A stretch of DNA of 64,000 bases from contig JAMPDX010000002.1 of assembly GCA_023665425.1 (NCBI GenBank), positions 1 to 64,000 of the forward strand. Reading direction: 5' to 3'. The stretch is from Muribaculaceae bacterium (GTDB lineage Bacteria; Bacteroidota; Bacteroidia; Bacteroidales; Muribaculaceae). Positions within the stretch are counted from its first letter, which is position 1. Each line of letters begins with the position of its first letter. Under the pieces are notes generated by a model, which searched no databases, had not been told where the DNA came from, and saw only the letters and a program-made list of their open reading frames with translations. This document shows, piece by piece, positions 1 to 8,403 of this stretch. The position numbers were made by a program, and so were the translations under genes.

Positions 1-34
1 CTCTCAATGAAGTAAAAAGATAATTTATAAATTA

Positions 35-180
35 TGTAAGAATGTTAAATCACGGCGTCTTTTTGGCTACTTTGACTCGTCTTTCCGGTCACAATGCTCG
101 CATTGCTCCCTGCAAGACAAGCCAAATTAGCTCAAAAATACACCGCCCTGACATTCACATTTTTATTAAACAAGCTCTAA
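35..180. repeat. Palindromic MITE-like repeat, copy 1
   Basis: This non-coding stretch ends in CAAGCTCTAAG at 171-181, and its two arms are diverged inverted repeats: the left arm (about 37-70) matches the complement of the right arm (about 131-175) with several mismatches. The middle holds CTTTCCGGTCA followed by the hairpin CAATGC-TC-GCATTG at 92-105. Both the flanking words and the hairpin position recur at 60216-60373. The left boundary is unclear because it lies close to the window edge. No protein is encoded. It lies just downstream of rlmB, whose transcript would run into it. Confidence 0.6.
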
Positions 181-205
181 GTGTACGAGTATGGGATAGG
201 TTGAA

Positions 206-967
206 TTATGAGTGTGTTTGACCGGCGTTGAGACGTTGGCGGACGGTCTCATAGAGCATGACTCCGGCGGCTACGGAGACGTTGAGGGAGCCAATAGCGC
301 CGATGATGGGTATGGCGGCTTTCTCGTCACATAGGGCAAGTACATCATCGCTGATACCGGTGTCTTCGGCACCCATGACTATGGCTACGGGGCCAGTATA
401 GTCAACTTCGGTGTAGTTTTTACTACCTTTCTCGGTAGCTCCTACGACGGTCAAGCCGGAGTCTTTAAGGTATCGCACAACCTGAGCAATGGAGCGCTCG
501 CGGCACACGGGGATGTGAAGCAGTGCTCCGGCACTTGTCTTGACGGCATCGGCATTTACGGTGACGGAGTGGCGCTCGGGGATGACAATGGCGTCTACAC
601 CTGCACACTCGGCGGTTCGGGCTATGGCTCCGAAATTGCGTGTGTCTGTGATGCCATCAAGCAGCAGGATAAAGGGGAGAGTGCCTTCCTCGTAGAGTGT
701 AGGCACGAGCTGCGAGAGGGAATAGTAGCTCACCATGGAGAGTAGGGCTATGGCTCCCTGATGGTTCTTCATTGTGATGCGGTTCAGCTTCTCAACGGGC
801 ACACGCTGCACCACTATGCCATGTTCTTTAATTTTCTCTTGCAACTCATGGCTAAGGTCAGCACCGGCAAGGTCCTTTCGCAATAGTATTTTATCTATCT
901 CTTTGCCGGCATCTATGGCTTCAATTATGGCGCGAAGGCCAAAGATATAATCGTTCTTACTTATCAT
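206..967 (-). CDS. rlmB: 23S rRNA 2'-O-ribose methyltransferase, RlmB/TrmH family
   Basis: This SpoU-class methyltransferase would transfer a methyl group from SAM to the 2'-OH of a 23S rRNA guanosine. The N-terminal ~80 residues match the small substrate-binding domain. The C-terminal SPOUT domain shows the three usual motifs: LDGITDTRNFGAIARTAE near residue 105, VMGAEDTGIS near 195 and GSLNVSVAAGVMLYE near 228. At 253 residues it has the normal family length. It is the last gene of the dnaN-recN run, and its ATG overlaps the end of recN by 11 bases. RlmB and TrmH are hard to separate by eye; the N-terminal domain favours RlmB. Confidence 0.9.
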   Translation of the reverse strand: MISKNDYIFGLRAIIEAIDAGKEIDKILLRKDLAGADLSHELQEKIKEHGIVVQRVPVEKLNRITMKNHQGAIALLSMVSYYSLSQLVPTLYEEGTLPFILLLDGITDTRNFGAIARTAECAGVDAIVIPERHSVTVNADAVKTSAGALLHIPVCRERSIAQVVRYLKDSGLTVVGATEKGSKNYTEVDYTGPVAIVMGAEDTGISDDVLALCDEKAAIPIIGAIGSLNVSVAAGVMLYETVRQRLNAGQTHS

Positions 968-2645
968 GTTTAGAGCTTTGTATTAGTGAGTGGGCGTTGG
1001 TGAGCGCTGCTTCATCCACGGTGGTACCGGAGAGCATACGTGCAGTCTCCACCACACGTTCTTGGTCAGAGAGCTGACGTATATGGGTATGTGTGGCATC
1101 AGCGGAGTCCTCTTTGTAGACCATGAAATGAGTGTCACCGCTGGCGGCAATCTGTGGGAGGTGGGTGATAGCAAGCACTTGTATGTTGGATGATATACGG
1201 CGCATGAGCATGGCCATACGGGCTGCAATATCACCGCTCACCCCGGTGTCTACCTCATCAAAAATCACTGTTGGCAGGTTGATTTTGGAGGCCACTATAG
1301 CCTTCAGGCAGAGCATCAGGCGCGAAATCTCACCACCGGAGGCTATCTTCTCTACCGGCATAAGGGACTGATTCTTATTGAAAGCGCATTGGAAGGAGGG
1401 GAGATCCTGCCCGTCGACTGTCAGGCGCCCGGTAGATATAATAGCCGAGAATTTCAGATTATTCATACCAATTGGGGCAGCCACTTCCATGAGGCGCGAC
1501 GCGAAGTTGTCGGCGGCTTCACGACGTGTCTGCGAGAGTGCATCTGCCAGGCGTTTGAGTTCTCTACCCTTGTCTTTCACAGCGGCCTCCAGCGCCGAGA
1601 GGTCTTCATCGCCGTGAGAGATGGATGCGAACTCCCCTTCGAGTTTTTGGAGCAATTCCACCAGGCCATCTTCGTCAGCAACCTTGAAACGGCGTTCGGC
1701 TTCATACAAGGCGCTCAATCGGTCTTCCACCTTGCCGAGCAGACGAGGGTCCGTATCCACCTTTTCGAGATAGCCGGCGAGAGTTTCGGCTATGTCAGTC
1801 AGCTCAATCAATGCGCTCTCCAGGCGTACCGGCAATGCACTCTGCGGGTCATCGGACGCCTCGCTGTCAAACAGATTTAGGTTAATACCTTGCAGTATTC
1901 CTTTCACCTCATGGAGGCTCGGCACTATGGCGTTGTCTCTGCCGGTGAGCAATGAACAGGCAGAGCTTATTGACTCCGAGATACTTGCGGAGTCTGCAAG
2001 GATTTCCTGTCGGCGCTCCAACTCCTTCTGCTCACCTGTGCGTGGTTTGAGTTTGCGCAGCTGTTCGAGGCGAAAACGAATGAACTCTTCGTTCTCACGG
2101 TTACGGCTGATTGTGGCGCGGAGGGTGTCAAGGCGTTTGCGCTGCTCCACATATTCCTTGAAGCAGTCTGTATAAGCCCGCTTCTCGGCAGCGTTGTCGG
2201 CTAAGGCATCAAGCACTGTAAGCTGGAAGTTGCGAGTGCCGATAAGGAGGTTTTGATGCTGCGAATGGATATCAACCAGACGTTCAGCTATTTGCGACAA
2301 CAGGGTTGTAGTGACTGGGGTATCATTGATGAATGCTCGCGAGCGACCGTTGACAGCAACTTCACGGCGTAGCAGCAATTCATCCTCCCAGTCAAGACTA
2401 TTCTCTCTGAAGATATCCTGCAGGCCATATCCATCGGCATCAAATGCGCCCTCCACAATAATCTTGCGCGAGGTGTCTCGTGCCTTCTTGATGTCGGAGC
2501 GTGCACCCAACAAAAGCGACAAGGCACCGAGCAAGATTGACTTGCCGGCGCCGGTCTCTCCGGTGATGATACTCAGACCGGAGGGGAGGGCTATATCGAG
2601 CTCTTCGATGAGAGCATAGTTGCTTATATACAGTCGTTTAAGCAT
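957..2645 (-). CDS. recN: DNA repair protein RecN
   Basis: RecN is an SMC-like ATPase that acts at double-strand breaks. The Walker A site GETGAGKS lies near residues 29-36, within the usual start that anchors the globular head. A long helical, coiled-coil middle follows. The signature ASGGEISRLML is near residue 435 and the Walker B region VIFDEVDTGVSG near 463. The length of 562 residues is typical. The gene follows the DUF4835 gene by two bases and overlaps rlmB, so all three are probably translated from one message. Confidence 0.95.
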   Translation of the reverse strand: MLKRLYISNYALIEELDIALPSGLSIITGETGAGKSILLGALSLLLGARSDIKKARDTSRKIIVEGAFDADGYGLQDIFRENSLDWEDELLLRREVAVNGRSRAFINDTPVTTTLLSQIAERLVDIHSQHQNLLIGTRNFQLTVLDALADNAAEKRAYTDCFKEYVEQRKRLDTLRATISRNRENEEFIRFRLEQLRKLKPRTGEQKELERRQEILADSASISESISSACSLLTGRDNAIVPSLHEVKGILQGINLNLFDSEASDDPQSALPVRLESALIELTDIAETLAGYLEKVDTDPRLLGKVEDRLSALYEAERRFKVADEDGLVELLQKLEGEFASISHGDEDLSALEAAVKDKGRELKRLADALSQTRREAADNFASRLMEVAAPIGMNNLKFSAIISTGRLTVDGQDLPSFQCAFNKNQSLMPVEKIASGGEISRLMLCLKAIVASKINLPTVIFDEVDTGVSGDIAARMAMLMRRISSNIQVLAITHLPQIAASGDTHFMVYKEDSADATHTHIRQLSDQERVVETARMLSGTTVDEAALTNAHSLIQSSKHDK

Positions 2646-2647
2646 GG

Positions 2648-3565
2648 TTATCTTATGGGGTCCGGGTTGCGTATTTTCTCGAGGCGTTCGGTCTCGGTGG
2701 GATATATATCTTTGAGCAAATTATACACATCGGTGCGCTCGCTCTCAGGGGCTTGCGAATAGATGTTGACCAGTTCGTCAAGCTTTGTGTCCTTGAAAAT
2801 GGAGAGGGCGACACTCATGGGAGCATTCTTATGGATGGTCTGAATGTTTGCCAGCGACTCGGTGATTGCTGCGCGCCCTTTGTCGGGGCTGGTGACCATT
2901 TCGTCGAGCCCTTTGCGATGATATGTGTACATGAGTTCGCGGATGCCGGAGGTGGCACCATCAGTGAAGGCTGATAGCACGGCGCTGCGGTTCTTGGTGT
3001 CTTCAAAGGCGCGCCAGCCGGTCTCGCCACTGCTCTGCGCCTGTTGCACTATGGTGGCTACACGGTCCCAGTAGGGCTGGCCGCCAAGTGGTGAGAAGGA
3101 GTCGAAATCAAGGGCAAGAAACAGGTACACGTAATAGTTGAGTATACCGGTGAGGTTGTCCTCCCAGGTATTCTCATTGTAAATCAGGGGCTCGCCACGA
3201 CGATGGGTGAACTCTATTTTGGTGTCCTTGAAGTTGAGCAAGGGGGTGGTATATGTGGAGTTGTACACCGGGCGGGAGAGCTGTACCTGCAAGTCGCCGG
3301 TGAACTTCTCATCCTCATATTTATTGATGGTGAAGAACATCCGGCACTCAATTTTCTCATTTACAGCAAACTGAGTGTTGGTCCATTTCTGGGTGTTGAC
3401 ATACTCGGTGATAGCTTCCTGCAGCTCCTCGAAGGGGGACTTGTCGGTGCCCTCAATCTTGGATGAATTGATCTCCACAGCACAGTTAAGCTCCTGAGCC
3501 TTAATGGATAGAGTCACACACAGGAGAGCCATGAGCGTTAATATGTATGCTTTAATTCTTTTCAT
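2648..3565 (-). CDS. DUF4835 family secreted protein (labelled PorD in some databases)
   Basis: This is an exported protein of unknown biochemical role from a family largely restricted to Bacteroidota. The start at 3565 gives a clean signal peptide (MKRIKAYILTLMALL..SIKAQ), whereas the longer reading frame upstream adds a proline-rich tail that overlaps coaBC far more. With this start the overlap with coaBC is 14 bases. After the signal peptide the protein opens with ELNCAVEINSSKIEG, the family's typical mature N-terminus, and has no membrane segment. I recall this family being linked to type IX secretion; that link is from memory, although a T9SS cluster is present elsewhere in the window. 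Confidence 0.75.
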   Translation of the reverse strand: MKRIKAYILTLMALLCVTLSIKAQELNCAVEINSSKIEGTDKSPFEELQEAITEYVNTQKWTNTQFAVNEKIECRMFFTINKYEDEKFTGDLQVQLSRPVYNSTYTTPLLNFKDTKIEFTHRRGEPLIYNENTWEDNLTGILNYYVYLFLALDFDSFSPLGGQPYWDRVATIVQQAQSSGETGWRAFEDTKNRSAVLSAFTDGATSGIRELMYTYHRKGLDEMVTSPDKGRAAITESLANIQTIHKNAPMSVALSIFKDTKLDELVNIYSQAPESERTDVYNLLKDIYPTETERLEKIRNPDPIR

Positions 3566-4772
3566 TAAACAGTGTGTCGAGGATATCGGCGGCCACGAGA
3601 GTTTTGGGCTTGGCGGCGAAGGGAATAATGTTCTCATCGGCGGTGCGAATCATGGTTACCTTATTGGTATCCTTGCCAAAACCGGCCTCGGGGTCGCGGA
3701 GTGAATTAAGCACTATCCAGTCGAGATTTTTGCGGCGTGCCTTACCAATGGCGTTCTGCAACTCGTTGTCTGTCTCGAGGGCAAAACCTACCAGCAGTTG
3801 TCCGGGCTTCTTCTCTTGGCCGAGGGTAGCAGCGATGTCAGGATTGCTCACGAGCTCCAGAGTCATGGTCTGTTGCTTTTCACGCTTCACCTTCTTGTCC
3901 GCCACCACGGCAGGGCGATAGTCGGCCACAGCGGCACACATTATAGCTGCATCAGTGTTTGGGAAGTGCTCCTTGCAAGCCTCCAGCATCTGCATGGCAG
4001 ATGTTACCTTCACACGCCGTACACCGGCCGGACATGGCAGACTCACCGGGCCACTAACCAACACTACCTCGGCTCCACGAGTTGCCGCCTCGGCTGCCAA
4101 GGCATAACCCATCTTACCCGACGAATAGTTACCTATAAAACGTACCGGATCGATGTTTTCATACGTGGGGCCCGCGGTTATTAAGATTTTTTTGCTTTTC
4201 AGTGACTCCAGGGAGCGAAAATAGTCTTCTACGGCCTTAAAAATCCCTTCGGGCTCCTCCATGCGTCCCTTCCCTTCCAGGCCGGATGCCAAATAACCGC
4301 TCGCTGCCTCAACGATTGTAACGCCGTCATTGCGGAGGGTGGCGAGATTGCGCTGTGTGCTCGGGTGGGCATACATATCGAGATCCATGGCAGGGGCTAC
4401 AAACACATGCTCTTTGGCTGACAGATATGTAGTGACAAGCATATTGTCTGCCACACCATTCGCCATTTTGGCTATGGTGGAGGCTGTTGCCGGCGCGATA
4501 ATCATTGCATCGGCCCACAGGCCGAGGTCTACGTGTGAGTGCCATTCCCCGGTGTTGGCGGTGAAAAATTCGCTAACCACGGGTTTGCCACTGAGTGCCG
4601 AGAGGGTGACCGGGGTGATAAACTCTTTGCCGTTGGGAGTAATGACCACCTGCACCTCGGCACCGGCTTTGCGTAGCAGGCGCAGCAGATACACGCTCTT
4701 ATACGCAGCAATACCACCGCTAATTCCAAGCACTATATGTTTACCGTTCAGTATGTTAGCTTCTGTGCTCAC
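3552..4772 (-). CDS. coaBC: Bifunctional phosphopantothenoylcysteine decarboxylase / synthetase
   Basis: CoaBC makes 4'-phosphopantetheine for coenzyme A: the C-terminal CoaB domain joins cysteine to phosphopantothenate and the N-terminal flavin-dependent CoaC domain decarboxylates the product. GISGGIAAYKS near residue 17 and APATASTIAKMANG near 93 mark the flavodoxin-like half; ITAGPTYENIDPVRFIGNYS near 200 and AAVADYRP near 282 mark the synthetase half. The only good start is GTG, and it overlaps the upstream stop as GTGA. The PXMNXXMW motif reads PAMDLDMY, and the place where E. coli Dfp has its active-site Cys reads LASGLEGKGRM, with Ser. These variants may be normal in this phylum. Confidence 0.93.
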   Translation of the reverse strand: MSTEANILNGKHIVLGISGGIAAYKSVYLLRLLRKAGAEVQVVITPNGKEFITPVTLSALSGKPVVSEFFTANTGEWHSHVDLGLWADAMIIAPATASTIAKMANGVADNMLVTTYLSAKEHVFVAPAMDLDMYAHPSTQRNLATLRNDGVTIVEAASGYLASGLEGKGRMEEPEGIFKAVEDYFRSLESLKSKKILITAGPTYENIDPVRFIGNYSSGKMGYALAAEAATRGAEVVLVSGPVSLPCPAGVRRVKVTSAMQMLEACKEHFPNTDAAIMCAAVADYRPAVVADKKVKREKQQTMTLELVSNPDIAATLGQEKKPGQLLVGFALETDNELQNAIGKARRKNLDWIVLNSLRDPEAGFGKDTNKVTMIRTADENIIPFAAKPKTLVAADILDTLFNEKN

Positions 4773-5551
4773 CTTTTGGTTTGTTTAAGTTTCACAAAGA
4801 TGGTGGTCAGGATATCTTTGGTGTCTTTTGCAAAGTCTCCCTGCATAATCCAGGCGTAATATGAGGGCTCCTTCTTAAATACCTCCTCTACCGAACGGCC
4901 CTTGTATTTGCCAAAATTAAAGACTATATCGCCGGCATCGTTGCGCGAGAGACGGCCTGAAAGGTCTACATTACCTCCCTGCACAGAGAAACGGGCCAGC
5001 TTAACCATGTCGTTGCCAAACTCATCAGTCTCCGGATATCGGTCCAGCTGAGCCATGAGCACTTTGTAGGTGGCCATAGTGTCGGCCATGGCGCCATGTG
5101 CTCCCTCGAGCTCCTCGCCACAATAAAATTTGTAGGCAGCACTGAGTGTGCGTTGCTCAAGGCGGTGATAGATGGTCTGCACATCAATGAGGTTGCGTCC
5201 TTTGAGAGAGAAGTTGAGACCGGCACGCTCAAACTCCTTCATTAGCAAAGGGATATCGAACTTGTTTGAGTTGAAGCCGGCTATGTCGCACCCCTCGAAA
5301 GCCATGAGCAGCTTCGGGGCGATATCGGTGAAATGGGGCTTGTCCTTTACATCCTCGTCGCTGATATGATGTACGGCAGTAGACGACGGGGGAATGGGTA
5401 TTCCCGGATTGATGCGCTGCACATAGTCGTTGTGGGAGCCGTCGGGAAATACCTTGACACATGAAATCTCTACTATTCTGTCAGTATGTATGTTGACGCC
5501 GGTGGTCTCCAAATCAAAGAAGACCAACGGCTTTTCAAGCTTCAGTTGCAT
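4769..5551 (-). CDS. DEDDh 3'-5' exonuclease, DNA polymerase III epsilon-like
   Basis: This RNase T/DnaQ-type exonuclease would remove 3'-terminal nucleotides from DNA with two metal ions. Motif I FFDLETTGVN is at residues 11-20, motif II AGFNSNKFDIPLL near 92-104, and motif III HGAMADTMATY near 153-163, giving the DEDDh residues. The last ~60 residues carry a small extra module (FGKYKGRSVEEV followed by PSYYAWIM) often appended to such exonucleases. It lies 43 bases after dnaN, so an association with replication is plausible, but whether it is the replicative proofreading subunit cannot be told here. Confidence 0.88.
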   Translation of the reverse strand: MQLKLEKPLVFFDLETTGVNIHTDRIVEISCVKVFPDGSHNDYVQRINPGIPIPPSSTAVHHISDEDVKDKPHFTDIAPKLLMAFEGCDIAGFNSNKFDIPLLMKEFERAGLNFSLKGRNLIDVQTIYHRLEQRTLSAAYKFYCGEELEGAHGAMADTMATYKVLMAQLDRYPETDEFGNDMVKLARFSVQGGNVDLSGRLSRNDAGDIVFNFGKYKGRSVEEVFKKEPSYYAWIMQGDFAKDTKDILTTIFVKLKQTKR

Positions 5552-5594
5552 GAGAATTATGATTGCGGAGAGGGAGAAGTGTTATGTAATGGGA

Positions 5595-6743
5595 TTAATC
5601 TGTCACCTGCATGGGCATCAAAAGCATTAGCAAGTCTTCACCCTCGAGGTTTGTAAGGGGCACGAAGATGCCGGGCCGTGCCGGGTCTGACAGACGGATT
5701 ACAATTGTATCGGCTGCCATGTTGCTCAACACCTCGATGATATATGTGGCATTAAAGCCGATAGTCATGGCATTTCCTTCATACTCACACTCTAGACGCT
5801 CCTCGGCGGATAGTGTATAGTCCAGGTCTTGAGCTGCAAGCAGTATCTCATTGGGGCGAATATTCATTCTCACCAGCGAAGATGATGCGCTTGCAAACAG
5901 AGAGACACGGCGCATGGCATTAAGCAGGCTCAGACGATCTATTGTTAGCTCAAAGGGATTGTTGGTGGGTATTACGCGATTGTAATTGGGATAGCGACCA
6001 TTGATGAAACGGCATGAGAGGGTGTACTCGCCGATGGTGAATTTCGCGCTCTTGTCGTCCATCTCAATATCCATCTCCCCCTCCTCTTTGGCTATCAAGC
6101 CACGCAGGATATTGGCCGGCTTGGGAGGCAGGATGAATGAGAATGTCAGATTGGGGTTGACTGTAGTGTTTATATATCGCACCAACTTATGGGTGTCGGT
6201 ACCGACAAATGTGATGCCGGGCAAGACGTCACCATTGTCCTGCATGGGGCATATATCCCAGTAGACACCGGTCATTATTGGGCGAATTGTCTCAGTGCCA
6301 ACAGCAAACAGGGTTGTCTCCAATCCGCGGCGCACCACCTCGGCGGGGAGCGTTATCTTTTTGGCATCCTGACGGTTCTCCTCCTGAATGGGAAACTCAT
6401 CGCCGTTCTCGCCCATAAAATTGAAGTGCCCATTGAGGAATCGGATATCAATCTCTCCGTTGTCATCATTGACATAGAAGGTGATGGGCTGGCCGGTGAC
6501 CTCCTTGAGCATATCGAGGATACGCTTGCTGTTTACAGCTATCTTACCCTCACCCTCAGCGTCGAACACCTCGAGTGTGGCTGTCATGACATTTTCTTGA
6601 TCAGAGCCGATGATACTCAACGTATTACCCTGAAGTGAAAACAAGAAATCATCCAGAATAGACAACGCATTCTTGCTGTTAATCACCTTGGCGACAGCAG
6701 AGAGCTGAGTGGCCAAGGTCTTACTTGACACATTAAATTTCAT
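5595..6743 (-). CDS. dnaN: DNA polymerase III sliding clamp, beta subunit
   Basis: This ring-shaped clamp tethers DNA polymerase III and repair factors to DNA. The 382-residue length and the three repeated domains are typical: MKFNVSSKTLATQLSAVAKV opens domain 1, and the C-terminus ends in PLTNLEGEDLLMLLMPMQV, close to the family's usual ..YLIMPM(R/Q)L end that shapes the peptide-binding pocket. It is the first gene of the minus-strand run down to rlmB. The intergenic region upstream contains a -7-like TATCTTTG at 6822-6815, giving a leader of about 65-70 bases. Confidence 0.96.
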   Translation of the reverse strand: MKFNVSSKTLATQLSAVAKVINSKNALSILDDFLFSLQGNTLSIIGSDQENVMTATLEVFDAEGEGKIAVNSKRILDMLKEVTGQPITFYVNDDNGEIDIRFLNGHFNFMGENGDEFPIQEENRQDAKKITLPAEVVRRGLETTLFAVGTETIRPIMTGVYWDICPMQDNGDVLPGITFVGTDTHKLVRYINTTVNPNLTFSFILPPKPANILRGLIAKEEGEMDIEMDDKSAKFTIGEYTLSCRFINGRYPNYNRVIPTNNPFELTIDRLSLLNAMRRVSLFASASSSLVRMNIRPNEILLAAQDLDYTLSAEERLECEYEGNAMTIGFNATYIIEVLSNMAADTIVIRLSDPARPGIFVPLTNLEGEDLLMLLMPMQVTD

Positions 6744-6814
6744 ATATGGTAACCTATTTTATTTCAGTTAAAACATGTGTATCCACGCACGATCTATCAG
6801 TGCATTTCAACTTA

Positions 6815-6822
6815 CAAAGATA
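6815..6822 (-). promoter_or_regulatory. Candidate -7 box for dnaN operon
   Basis: TATCTTTG on the minus strand fits the Bacteroidota -7 consensus TAnnTTTG. A TTG lies further upstream but only 16 bases away, so the -33 part is not convincing. It is the only consensus -7 box seen between dnaN and the divergent glmU-like gene on this strand. Confidence 0.5.
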
Positions 6823-6902
6823 CAAAAATTTTTCGAGACAAGAAATATCGCCATATATTTTAATTTTTCTGAATGTTAATAAATGTTAACAGAGCGTGAA
6901 AT

Positions 6903-6934
6903 TTTGTAAATTTGATTTTCATACATTAATTTTG
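6903..6934 (+). promoter_or_regulatory. Promoter of the glmU-like gene
   Basis: TTTG at 6903-6906, exactly 20 bases, then TAATTTTG at 6927-6934. This is a full match to the Bacteroidota housekeeping promoter. Transcription should begin near 6939-6941, leaving an unusually long leader of about 120 bases before the start codon at 7062. Confidence 0.75.
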
Positions 6935-6985
6935 CACAATACTTGTGTATTTGAGCAAAATCAAGGACGCAATCACATAACTGAT

Positions 6986-7053
6986 GGCCCGGGGTGTTCA
7001 AAACCGTTTGCAACTCCAGTAGCAAAGGGCCTGAACCCCAAGGTCATAACACC
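6986..7053 (+). promoter_or_regulatory. Structured 5' leader with interleaved stems (candidate cis-regulatory RNA)
   Basis: Several pairings can be read. GGCCC (6986-6990) pairs with GGGCC (7027-7031). Inside it, TTTGC (7007-7011) pairs with GCAAA (7022-7026), which abuts the first stem. GGGG-TG-TTCA (6991-7000) pairs with TGAA-CCCC (7032-7039) with a 2-base bulge, crossing the first stem as in an H-type pseudoknot. A competing partner for GGTGTT (6993-6998) is AACACC (7048-7053), nine bases before the ATG. I do not recognise a known riboswitch class in it. A regulatory role is inference. Confidence 0.45.
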
Positions 7054-7061
7054 AGAATGCC

Positions 7062-8276
7062 ATGAATAATATAATATTATACGATTCTGCAGCGGTGCAC
7101 GCTGATATGTTACCTCTGTCTTTCACCCGCCCGGTGAGTGACTTCAGAGTCGGCATAACCACTATTTCCGAAAAATGGCAGAGCTGTCTGCCAGGCACTT
7201 ATAGTGTCTACACTGCTCCATACCTCAGAGACAAATTCAGACCAATGCCCCTGGCTGACAATCTGTTCGTAGCTGCCAATACGCTTCCTTCAGAAGAATT
7301 GGCTGCCGCTATACACAAGTTGGCAACTAATCAAGCCATCGTGCTCCCTGACGGCGAGTATATCGCTTTCCGTGGCTCTATGGATAACTTTGAAGCGCTG
7401 ATAGCCGGCACTTTTGAGCCGGAGAAAATAACCTTCACCGGTGATTGCACCCCGCTGCATCATCTCTATGACATTTTCCTGAACAACGGCAAAGCAATAA
7501 TCTCTGATTACCTTCGGCTCACTGCAGGGCGCGAGAGCCGTCCCCTGCCAGCCGGCAATATGCTCATAGGCAGCCCCACCCTTGCGGATGGCTCACCGGC
7601 TATCTTCATCGAGGAGGGCGCCAGTGTCTCAGGTGCTATACTGAATGTCACCGATGGCCCGATATATATAGGTAAAGATGCCACCATACAGGAAGGCAGC
7701 TGTGTGCGCGGGCCAATGGCACTGTGCGAACATGCCCGCATCAATATGAGTGCCAAGATATATTCCGACACAACTTTAGGCCCATACGTGAAGGTGGGTG
7801 GAGAGCTCAACAACGTGGTGATTTTCGGCTACTCCAATAAGGCTCATGATGGATATCTGGGCAACGCGGTAATAGGCGAATGGTGCAATATCGGCGCCGG
7901 CACAAATGCCTCCAACCTGAAGAATGACTACAGCAAGATACGCCTGTGGAACTATCCCAAGCGCTCCTTCCTGCGCACTGATTTGCAATTTTGCGGCCTC
8001 TTCATGGGCGACCACTCCAAGGCAGGCATTAACTGCATGTTCAACACTGCCACTGTGGTGGGCGTAGGCTGCAATTTGCATGGTGCCGGATACCAACGAC
8101 CCTTCATACCGTCGTTCTCCGAAGGTAGCCCCCAAGCGGGCTTCAAGGATGTAAATCTGGTGAAATTCTTTGACATCGCAGAGCGCGCCATGAGTCGACG
8201 TGGCATAGCCCTCACAGAGCTCGACCGCCGCATATTCAAGGCAATTTTCGATGTCGCATCTACATATAAAAGATAA
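7062..8276 (+). CDS. GlmU-like putative sugar nucleotidyltransferase with left-handed beta-helix
   Basis: This 404-residue protein belongs to the Bacteroidota GlmU family. The N-terminal ~190 residues look like the divergent nucleotidyltransferase fold (NTP_transf_4: LSFTRPVSDFRVGITTI near residue 20). From about residue 195 hexapeptide repeats form a left-handed beta-helix (GASVSGAILN, GPIYIGKDATI, NIGAGTNASNLKNDYSK). Such proteins are thought to act in UDP-GlcNAc supply, by acetyl or uridyl transfer; the exact reaction is not fixed by the sequence. The gene stands alone, divergent from dnaN, with its own perfect promoter and a long folded leader. Confidence 0.8.
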   Translation: MNNIILYDSAAVHADMLPLSFTRPVSDFRVGITTISEKWQSCLPGTYSVYTAPYLRDKFRPMPLADNLFVAANTLPSEELAAAIHKLATNQAIVLPDGEYIAFRGSMDNFEALIAGTFEPEKITFTGDCTPLHHLYDIFLNNGKAIISDYLRLTAGRESRPLPAGNMLIGSPTLADGSPAIFIEEGASVSGAILNVTDGPIYIGKDATIQEGSCVRGPMALCEHARINMSAKIYSDTTLGPYVKVGGELNNVVIFGYSNKAHDGYLGNAVIGEWCNIGAGTNASNLKNDYSKIRLWNYPKRSFLRTDLQFCGLFMGDHSKAGINCMFNTATVVGVGCNLHGAGYQRPFIPSFSEGSPQAGFKDVNLVKFFDIAERAMSRRGIALTELDRRIFKAIFDVASTYKR

Positions 8277-8403
8277 TAATTTAAGACAAATATTCTTACA
8301 ACAAATTAATTATCAACCCATTAAGCAAAAACAAGCAGTTATCACGGCAGCTTTATTAACATTATTTAACATTAATATATCTATCATTGTGATATATTTT
8401 GAT

